This document shows positions 56,307 through 64,000 of a DNA stretch of 64,000 bases, piece by piece. This stretch comes from Pilatotrama ljubarskyi (taxonomy: Eukaryota > Basidiomycota > Agaricomycetes > Polyporales > Polyporaceae). Position 1 is the stretch's first letter. Every line of letters starts with the position of its first letter. The notes beneath the pieces were generated by a model. It was not told the DNA's origin. It did not search any database and saw nothing but the letters and a program-made list of their open reading frames with translations. The position numbers and the translations under genes are program-made. The stretch lies in the NCBI GenBank assembly GCA_022385805.1, contig MU277736.1, positions 62,001 through 126,000 of the forward strand, written 5' to 3'.

Positions 56307-58563
56307 ATGTTCTCTCACGAACACGACCGGGCAGCTTCACCTCTGCCACACTACGACTCCGCAAATTCAGCCAAAAAGGCCACCACAAGCGAAGTCGACT
56401 TGCATGACGTCGAGGACGGACATAGCGGGGGTCCCATCGGGGCGTTGCCTATCCCGCCGGTGGACAGGCGAAAAGGCGGCCTGCACAGAGCACTGTCTGC
56501 GCGGCAGGTGTCCATGATCGCTATTGCTGGCACGATTGGTACGGGCCTGTTCTTGGGCACCGGACGATCCCTGGCGCAGGGAGGACCCGCGAGCATGCTG
56601 ATATGCTACAGCCTTGTCGGGTTCATCGTCTATGTCACGTTGTTGCTCCTGGGAGAGATGGCTACGCAGTACCCAGTCGCAGGTAAGCACGCAGCGTCTT
56701 CCTTTGCGCCCGACGGTTACTCAGTGTGTTGTAGGTTCATTCAATGCCTACGCTACCCGCTTCTTTTCCCCGTCCTACGGCTTCGCTCTCTCATGGAACT
56801 ACTGGTTCAACGACGCAGTCTCGGTCGCATCAGACTTGACCGCTGCACAACTCGTCCTCCAGTACTGGACCACATGGCATACCTGGGTCATTAGCTTGAT
56901 CTTCTGGGTTCTCCTCGTCACTGTGAATGCTATCCACGTACGTGCATACGGAGAGCTCGGTGAGTGTTCCCCTTCGCAGTCAGCCTACAGCGTCGTATCA
57001 ACGCTGACCGTCGCTGTACCATTCAGAGTACTGGCTCGCATCACTTAAAGTGATCACCGTGGTCGTATTCATAATTCTTGGCATCGTCGTCAACGTCGGA
57101 GGCAACCAAGAGCACCACTATATTGGCGGCGAGAACTGGCGCATTCCTGGAGCACCGTTTGTCGGCGGGTTCGGTGGCTTCGCCCGAGTCTTCGTCACTG
57201 CAAGCTTCGCCTGTACGTATGTTTCAGCATCGTTCCAGCGTGCCCTGGTTAATTTGGCGTGCAGATGGCGGAACTGAGTCACTTGGCATAACCGCTGGGG
57301 AGACGAAGAACCCCTCCCGCAATATGCCACGAGTCGTCAAGTTTGTGTTCTGGAGGTGAGTCGTGGAACTGATAGGAGCAGTCGGAGACATAGGAGCCAT
57401 GCTGACACCGTCCGTAGAATCCTGCTCTTCTATATCCTAAGCATACTCTTAATGGGCTTGAATGGTGAGGTGCTTGTGTGCATTTCGCTGTATGCACTGC
57501 TCACGCCGCTTCATGCAGTTCCTTACACATACCCCCGGCTATCGAACAAGCAAACGACTACGTCACCCTTCACCATCGTGTTCCAGATGGCGGGTTCCAG
57601 TATGTCTTTGCTTTGTAGATCAACATCACTGTTTGATTATGACACGCGCTACAGCCGTCGCTGGATCCTTCATGAACACCGTCATCCTGACCTCTGTCCT
57701 CTCCGCCGGGAACCACGCGCTCTTCGCTGGCACGCGTGTCCTCTACGGCCTTGCTACGACTACTCCCCCGCAAGCGCCTGCATTTTTCGGGCACACGACG
57801 CGATCAGGCGTGCCTGTCCTCGCACTTCTCGCCACGAGTAGCGTCAGTATCCTGTGCTTCGGCTCGAGCTTCATCGGCAGCGGGGCGCTCTGGAGCTGGC
57901 TGCAGAACATCGTCGGCGTGTCTAACCAAATCGCATGGCTTTCTATCGGGCTCGCGAGCTGGAAATTCCGGAGGGCCTGGATCCGCCAGGGACGTCCGCT
58001 GAGTGAGATGAAGTTCCGCGCGCGGTGGACTTGGCCGTGGGGCCCATACTTTGTCGTGAGTCTCCCTTCGCTTCCCGGTCGGCTGCACTCGTCTGAGCAG
58101 TCGCTATCAGGTCGTCGCCGTCGCTGTGATCATCATCAGTGAGTGATTCTTTTTATCTGCGTGCGGTCGGTCACTGACGGTATATTCAGTCCAAGGATGG
58201 TCATCGGTCATCCCCGAGTTCTCCGCCGTCGACTTCGTCTCTTTCTACATCGAAATACCCGTCATGATCTTTATGTACCTCGTTTGGATGCTCCTGGTAC
58301 ATCCCAAACCCTCCTCCGCGCCACGCACTGTCTCTTCAGACGCAGGCGCAGAACCGGTAGAGCCCCCCCAACAGAAAGTCGCCATCTGGCGGCGAGTATG
58401 GCGCCGGATAGCATACAACGATAGCGTGGATATACGGACAGTGGACCTGAGGAGAGACGAACATGAGGAGGAGCCGGAAGACCTCCTGGACGACCAAAAG
58501 AGGGAGGCAAAATTGAAGGGAAAATGGGGATGGTTTTGGAAAGTGTATTATGCCGTTGTATGA
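56307..58563 (+). CDS. Amino-acid permease (APC superfamily, fungal YAT family)
   Basis: Plasma-membrane amino-acid/proton symporter. The ATG at 56307 opens a hydrophilic cytoplasmic N terminus (MFSHEHDRAASPLPHYDS...), then LSARQVSMIAIAGTIGTGLFLGTGRSL, the consensus TM1 of the family, and SMLICYSLVGFIVYVTLLLLGEMATQYPVAG. Further helices include SYGFALSWNYWFNDAVSVASDL, WVISLIFWVLLVTVNAIHVRAYGELEYWLASLKVITVVVFIILGIVVN, FAYGGTESLGITAGETKNPSRNMPR, ILLFYILSILLMGLN, GSFMNTVILTSVLSAGNHALFAGTRVLYGLA, VPVLALLATSSVSIL, NQIAWLSIGLASWKFRRAWI and FYIEIPVMIFMYLVWMLLVHPK. The C-terminal tail is charged and ends at 58563. About eight introns. It could take up amino acids released by the secreted proteases. 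Confidence 0.93.
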
Positions 58564-59456
58564 GTGCGTTGTCCACGATCCAGGGCTTTCTTGTGACTGT
58601 GCCGCTAACTATCCATCCTGTGTGCACGTCGAACGTCTGCACAGGGGAGACTAGCCGTTACCAGTGCGACTCCCGTCGGCCTGCCGTTCGAGCCTTGGGC
58701 CTTGCACTGGCGCGACGGCCTGGTCTTGCCGCCTTCTGTACCGACCCGCGCCGACGCACGCTACATACGCTCGGGTATCAGGACCCATGAAGGTCGCTGA
58801 TTCGCATGCGCAGACACGTTGCAAGTCCGCCACCACCGCAGGCCTCGCGTCACCGCGGACCCTCCCTTGATTGACACAGCCGCTTGCGCGTGTTCCATAG
58901 CGTTACGCGCAGTGCTATGTACATAATATCTGGGGATCCAAGATCGCAGTTCGTGAAAAGAGTTTCGCCAGCACTGTGGCCGTGTTCCCTTGCCGTGGTG
59001 GCGGGGACTCGTGGTATTTCCACCGACGGCGATCTGGTTTCGAGAGCGGCGAGATCGCCGGGATTCAAACTTTCTGCAGGTCGGTAGCACTTTCGGTGCA
59101 GATTCCGATTCTCATCAAATCAAAGGCTGCCCCGCGGTAGCGACAACTCTTACGTGAGATAATAATGCGTTTGACGTCCTCGTCATGACTGGAACGCTGC
59201 TGAGGGATGCCTCGGCGATTGCCGCTCGGAGTAAGTGCCCAATATGGGAATGCGTAACATAGTTCGATGTTACCTTGACCCTGAAAGGCCTGAACCAACC
59301 TACGGCCCTGCCACGTAGTACTCAAAAAGTCCCGCAGTAGACCACAGCAAGTAGTAAGCGTCGACTGCGAGCACCGTACAAGGGTCCGATCTGAGGCGGA
59401 ACGCACGTTCTCTATCATAGAATACATACCCGCTCGCACACGGATACTACGTCCAC
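58564..59456. other. Intergenic
   Basis: 3' flank of the permease and promoter of the second aldo/keto reductase. No supported gene. Confidence 0.5.
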
Positions 59457-60807
59457 ATGTCGGAATTGAAGGCAGCGAAGCTCAGCCTCGCGTCCAAGGT
59501 CAGATTGCCGTCCGGTGCGTTCTCTCCTATGTCTGCGGAGCACAGTCCCCTGGATCACTGATGCATGGCCGGCACGTCTCCTGGTAGGTTACGATATGCC
59601 CCGGCTGGGCTTCGGGGTATACCAGAACTATACAACGCGCGACTCCGTGTTGGAAGCTTTCTCTGCCGGATACAGGCTAGTAGTAGCACGCTGCCAACTA
59701 GAAGTGCCGTCTGGCACGACGGACAGATGTCTGACGGCGATTGTCCAGACACATCGATTCCGCCCAGGCGTATAGGAATGAGGCGCATGTCGGCGCAGCA
59801 TTCCGTGATAGCGGTCTGAGAAGAGAAGACGTTTTCATCAGTAAGCACGCCGAACTTTTGTCCTCGGCGGTGGTAGGGTCTGCAAATTGACTACGGAATG
59901 CAGCGACAAAATGCATCAGCAAGACGCACGGCTACGACAGCACCCTACATGCGGTGGACATCTCTCTCGAGCGCTTTGAGATGGGTCGGGGCCTCCAATA
60001 CAGTCGCCGTCATGAGTTCGGCTGACGCTTCGTCCGCAGACTACATAGACCTGTACTTGATCCATGACCCGTTCAAGGGAAAGGAGTTACGGCTGCAAAC
60101 CTACAGGGCCCTTCTGGACTCCCAGAAAGCGCGCAAGATCCGTAGTGTCGGCGTATCGAATTTGTTAGTATGCCGGCAGGCTTGTATTTGCTGACTGTCC
60201 CGCAGCTAACGCAGGCCCTTCTTGATAGTGGCGTCAAGCATCTTGAAGAAATCCGCAGCGCCAATCTGCCGATGCCGTCTGTCAATCAGATAGAAGTGAG
60301 TACCGACAGGGACCCGTGTTTGTCAATACAGTGTGTTCATTCGCATTCCAGCTGCATCCGTTCTGTCAGCAGAAGCCTATCGTAACCTACTGCCGCGAAC
60401 ATGAGATCGTAGTTCAAGCCTACTCCCCACTCATCAGAGGTCAAATGGACCACCCCTTATTGACGCAGCTAGCCACCAAGGTCAGCGAGGTTGTTCTGCG
60501 TATCCCAGGCTACGTACTCACGTAGGTATGATGCACAGCATGGTCGAGATACAGCGCAAGTTCTCCTGCGGTGGTCCCTGCAGAAGGGGTGCGTTCGCCG
60601 GTACCATGGTAGTCATGAACGCAGTGACAAACTCCTTGATGGCTTCACAGTTTCGTTCCATTACCCAAGTCAGCGACTTCAGCCCGCATCCATTCGAATA
60701 CGCGCTTGTATGACTTCGAGCTCGATGAAGGCGACATGAGTGCGCTCGACGCGCTTGATAGGGGCAAGGAAGGCGCTGTGACTTGGAATCCTGTGGACGC
60801 TGACTAG
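59457..60807 (+). CDS. Aldo/keto reductase, second gene
   Basis: NADPH-dependent carbonyl reductase (AKR superfamily, 2,5-diketogluconate-reductase-like). The ATG at 59457 gives MSELKAAKLSLASKVRLPSG. Spliced exons read YDMPRLGFGVYQNYTTRDSVLEAFSAGYR-HIDSAQAYRNEAHVGAAF (catalytic Asp and Tyr), REDVFITTKCISKTHGYD (catalytic Lys), SLERFEMDYIDLYLIHDP (active-site His), RKIRSVGVSNFGVKHLEEI, LHPFCQQKPIVTYCREHEIVVQAYSPLIRG, DTAQVLLRWSLQKGFVPLPKSAT and RLYDFELDEGDMSALDALDRGKEGAVTWNPVDAD. The intron at 59676-59748 seems to use a GC donor. The junction at 60481-60527 is one base out of frame under any splice I can see, so the gene may be slightly damaged or oddly spliced there. Confidence 0.82.
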
Positions 60808-61211
60808 CATGTGATGTGAGAGAAGAGCGACATCCTGTGCATGGATCTTCGCCTGATCACAGCCGGTGCGCAGAGCTGCTAATGCCATTCGGCCATTCAT
60901 CTCCATTGTGTGTCTGGATGTGATGAGGTCGAGTCAAAGGTCCGCTATCCTGGGAATGGACGCACGATTCACGTCTAGCCATCTTCAGGCGCTCGGGCCC
61001 CGTAGTAGTCTTGGCTGTCGGAAGGTTACTGAGGACTCACAGCCGTGGCGAGCGATATAGCTTGTTGTGCTAGCAACCTGTTTGGCGCCTGCGCTGCTTG
61101 AAGCAGTAGACCTTGGTGTCTCGGGCGCAGCGAATTCCTGCTTGCAGTCCTGCCAGCGAACTAGCAGTTTTGACAGCGATATCAGCAATGCGACTACACG
61201 ACAGTACGGGG
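60808..61211. other. Intergenic, convergent 3' ends
   Basis: Between the convergent aldo/keto reductase and UCH37 genes. No supported gene. Confidence 0.5.
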
Positions 61212-62401
61212 TCAATCCTCATCCATAAGCTCGCCCTTCTTCCTCTTCTCCATCCGCTCCTGTAGTGCTTTCTTCGCACCATCCTTCGCTGCTTCCAGCG
61301 TTCCTGCCTTCGCCATATTCAGAAGCAAGGCATGAATGAAGCCGAGATAGTTATGCCTGCGAAGGCTGTTCTCAAACTATAGGACTCGCATCAGTCACAC
61401 GTCCAACAAGGGCCGCACTGTCATAGACAAACTCACTGCCCAGCGTTCCCGCTTGGAGTTCTCGTTAGCGAGCTTGACAATCAGCTCCGAAGCCTCGGAT
61501 TGACGGCCTGCGGCCTGAAGCTGAGCAAGTTGTTCTTGAAGGCGCGGTACTGGGTCATCATGAACAGCCAAAAGACTGAATTCAAGCTAGAGACGTGTGA
61601 GAGATACTACATTCCTGGCAATTGAAGCGCCACTCACGGCACCCGCAGGATAGGTGGCTATACGAGACTGGATGACGTCCCTGCGTAGCGCGTCGTCCAT
61701 CAGTACCGGTACCTCGTGAACAATGATGAAAGGCGGCATCACCTGGCCTTTGCCACCCAACCCTCGCCATCCTCGGAGTATGCGCCGTGTTTCACTGGGG
61801 CCTGCTTCAAGCCGTCCAGCTCGTACACAGAACCAGCGTACGGGATGTATACGATGAAATGGTACGCGTCCTCTGTCGTTTTTGGAAGGTCCAGGCCCTC
61901 TAACGAGATGGCCGATGGTGGTGACAGCGCATTATGCGCTTCACGCAGCCAATCAGAACTGGTGATCGCCATTCCGCTAGTCTGAGGGTCCATTCCAGCG
62001 GTGAAGCTGAGAAGCTCGGCGAGCTGCGGACCCATCTTCAAGCCGGGAATATTACCAATCGCATTCATGACAGCCAGCGTCGCGCATGCATTGTTGACGA
62101 CTTGATGTGCGAAGAAGCCCGGGAACTCGGGCTCATATTCTCCCCCACTGGAGGGTTCTCCGGACTCGCCGCCGACCCATTTGAACAAGAATATCAGGGC
62201 GTGAAGGGGTTGAAGTTCTGCCAAAGATGCGGGATCGAGCGAATAAAGATCATCGACGACCAGCGGAACACCGAGCGTCTTGAGCAGCTCCCTACAATCT
62301 CTAGTTAGCTCTAAGCCTTAGCAATCGTTGTGTCCATACGTGAAGACACCCGGGTCGGATTCCGTGAGTTGCCAGCCGCTAGAGTCGTCTTCGCCAGACA
62401 T
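61212..62401 (-). CDS. UCHL5: UCH37/UCHL5-type ubiquitin C-terminal hydrolase
   Basis: Cysteine deubiquitinase of peptidase family C12, in animals associated with the proteasome through Rpn13 and with INO80. The ATG at 62401 gives MSGEDDSSGWQLTESDPGVFT, then ELLKTLGVPLVVDDLYSL. The UCH core has LQPLHALIFLFKW, FFAHQVVNNACATLAVMNAI with the glutamine oxyanion residue and catalytic cysteine, AYHFIVYIPYAGSVYELDGLK with catalytic histidine and aspartate, and WVAKAREVIQSRIATY. The C-terminal extension (SLRRHNYLGFIHALLLNMAKAGTLEAAKDGAKKALQERMEKRKKGELMDED) corresponds to the UCH37 tail that binds Rpn13, which separates it from short Yuh1/UCHL3-type enzymes. Divergent from the MED31 gene, 237 bp apart. 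Confidence 0.94.
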
Positions 62402-62638
62402 TCTCTCCTGTCGATGGATCAAACTGACCGGAGACTGTGGTGGTTGGGGAGAAGAAGCCAAAAGCGTCCGGACGCGAGCAGTCCCAGGATCTGACGCGTC
62501 GCGTCGGTCACGTGAACCCTCCACAGAGTTTGATCACCCAAATTTGGAGTATTGTTTGGCAACAGCCTTCAAACCAAACAACCGCCACCTCTTCACGTCC
62601 TATCCAAGCACCTCCAACGGACGAAGCCTCAAGCGACC
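62402..62638. promoter_or_regulatory. Short bidirectional promoter UCH37 / MED31
   Basis: 237 bp separate the two divergent ATGs, so the two genes must share promoter elements. No strong TATA box is visible; a CAAAT-rich stretch lies at about 62540-62575. Confidence 0.5.
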
Positions 62639-63175
62639 ATGTCTCAATCTGATACAAATTCAGACCTCCGGAGCGCTAATCGCGCCCGTTTTGAGCTTGA
62701 GCTCGAATTCGTACAGTCCTTAGCGAACCCATTCTACCTGCACTCGCTCGCACAGCAGGGCATTCTCAACCAGCCAGCTTTCGTCAATTTCCTCAAGTAT
62801 CTTATGTACTGGAAGGAGAAGGATTACGCTCGATTTATCCTGTTCGTCATGAGTTGCTTCATGCCACTTTCCTCACACTAACATATCTGTCGTAGCTATC
62901 CCCATGCGCTGCACCACTTAGAGCTCCTCCAGCATGCGCAGTTCAGAGCCGAGATCGGGAAAGACGAATGGAGGGAGTACCTCAACCAGAAGCAATTTGA
63001 TCACTGGCGTACATGGCGAGTGCTACTCTCTCTCGAAGACTAACAGCTCATAGGAAGTTGGCAACCTAGGCGCGACCCTAGTCGCATTGAAACGACGGTG
63101 GCACCCACGGCGGACTCCCAGCCACAATCGGCCAATTCTGAGACTCACAACGCCCCGATGGCCAATGGGTCCTAG
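62639..63175 (+). CDS. MED31: Mediator subunit 31 (Soh1)
   Basis: Middle-module subunit of Mediator, the bridge between activators and RNA polymerase II. The ATG at 62639 gives [40 protein letters not shown], then [50 protein letters not shown] and [18 protein letters not shown], the whole conserved Soh1 core. After the last intron the best-looking continuation is [19 protein letters not shown]...NAPMANGS, a Ser/Thr/Pro-rich tail ending at 63175. That reading needs a GC donor (63016) and AG acceptor (63068-63069). A GT donor at 63020 with another acceptor would give a basic tail instead. Confidence 0.92.
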
Positions 63176-63699
63176 GGTCTGCATTGGCCCCACATTCTGT
63201 ATACTTCTGTGACCGCCGGGAATCCTCTTGGCCCCAGGTTACTCCGTGATTCATATTATTCACTGCGTAGTTGTACCATGACCATTCTGATGAATCGCAT
63301 CCAAGGGTCCTCCACACAGCTGTGGATTGTTTGGAGACGCTCTTTCGAAAAGAGGAGACATAGCCAGCGTGTGCCTGTCGAGCCGCGGTCCAGTGAATGT
63401 CGCCATCAGGGGAGTCACCACGCAGAGGGATGACGGGCGATGATCTTTTCTTGCTTTGAGGGTTCTCCCGGCGCTTATCCAGTTCTTCTGAGCCTGCTGC
63501 GCCAGGCAGTATGGCCAGGCTACATCGCGCAGCGGCGTGATTGCAGGCTTGTCGACATGAGAAGGCGCACTACGCGGGCTCTAACATGGATTCAACTTCC
63601 AGTCCTCATAGCACTCGAAACCCAATTCACCAACAGTTTGTCCTAGGCTCTATCGCGACCCAACGTCTAGTTACATGAGGGCACCATCTGTCCCGAGCA
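63176..63699. other. Intergenic
   Basis: 3' flank of MED31 and of the partial gene at the right edge. Short frames only. Confidence 0.45.
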
Positions 63700-64000
63700 T
63701 TATACTAAACGTGATGCAGGCTCCGCACCGCCTCCAGAAGAAGGCGTGGGCATAGAATCTGTCCGCGAGACTTTCCGGGAATCTCCAGCGGCCTCCTTGT
63801 CTCCATCATCATCTACAGTGAATAGCAGCTCTCCGTTCGACTGGCGTTCATCCGAGCTCTGTCGTTGTTGGACAATTGTCGAAGTGAAGGTGATGATATG
63901 ACCACTTACGGGCCGTTGAGGGTGTTGTTCTGCCAATACGTCGTCAAGATCTTCGGTCAGTCGCTCCGTCTCGCCAGCTTGACATGCTTCCAGTGCGACG
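63700..64000 (-). CDS. 3' end of an unidentified gene, cut by the window edge
   Basis: The minus-strand frame enters from beyond 64000. VALEACQAGETERLTEDLDDVLAEQHPQRP ends at a GTAAGT donor (about 63912), then after an intron the last exon SSDERQSNGELLFTVDDDGDKEAAGDSRKVSRTDSMPTPSSGGGAEPASRLV stops at 63700. It is acidic and Ser/Gly-rich, a disordered C terminus. There is too little to name the protein. Confidence 0.5.
   Translation of the reverse strand, partial: VALEACQAGETERLTEDLDDVLAEQHPQRPVSGHIITFTSTIVQQRQSSDERQSNGELLFTVDDDGDKEAAGDSRKVSRTDSMPTPSSGGGAEPASRLV

Overview
This window comes from a filamentous basidiomycete, most likely an Agaricomycete of polypore type. Genes are split by many 45-75 nt introns with GTNNGY donors, base composition is GC-rich, several genes have TATA boxes 60-190 bp upstream of the ATG, and the gene set (multiple secreted S53 and A1 proteases, GH16/GH17 glucanases, a DUF7729-like GPI protein, an F-box protein, a Zn2Cys6 regulator) is typical of wood- or litter-living mushrooms. 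The species is inferred only at this level. Gene models were spliced by hand, so internal exon edges are approximate unless stated.

Layout. 1-7.6 kb is gene-poor: one aldo/keto reductase (minus), a 3' gene remnant (4.7-5.1 kb), one doubtful ORF (6.6-7.1 kb), a CCTCCG-rich tract and a 105-bp TA-flanked MITE-like element. From 7.7 to 18.4 kb four genes lie on the minus strand: a secreted GPI-type cysteine-rich protein, a GH17 glucanase, a large DUF4045-like/gelsolin-repeat actin regulator and a GPI-type GH16 glucanase. From 19.7 to 26.0 kb the plus strand carries an FAD monooxygenase, a Zn2Cys6 transcription factor and a small mitochondrial-type membrane protein. From 26.3 to 44.6 kb there is a protease-rich stretch: two S53 sedolisins and two tandem A1 pepsin-like proteases in a ~3 kb segmental duplication, interrupted by a 998-residue zinc-finger-like nuclear protein and a second mitochondrial-type helical protein. 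From 45.6 to 64.0 kb housekeeping genes are dense: a small membrane protein, an F-box protein, fumarate reductase fused to cytochrome b5, nicotinamide riboside kinase, a PAXX-like DNA-repair factor, a small unknown protein, an amino-acid permease, a second aldo/keto reductase, UCH37 deubiquitinase, Mediator subunit 31 and the 3' end of a further gene.

The secreted glucanases, proteases and permease would act together in wall remodelling and in digesting external protein and taking up amino acids. The most notable items are a fungal PAXX homologue whose C-terminal tail matches the Ku-binding tail of animal PAXX, a 12-nt microexon in the riboside kinase that restores a conserved DFAP segment, two likely GC-AG introns, and the protease duplication in which one copy has lost its TATA consensus.
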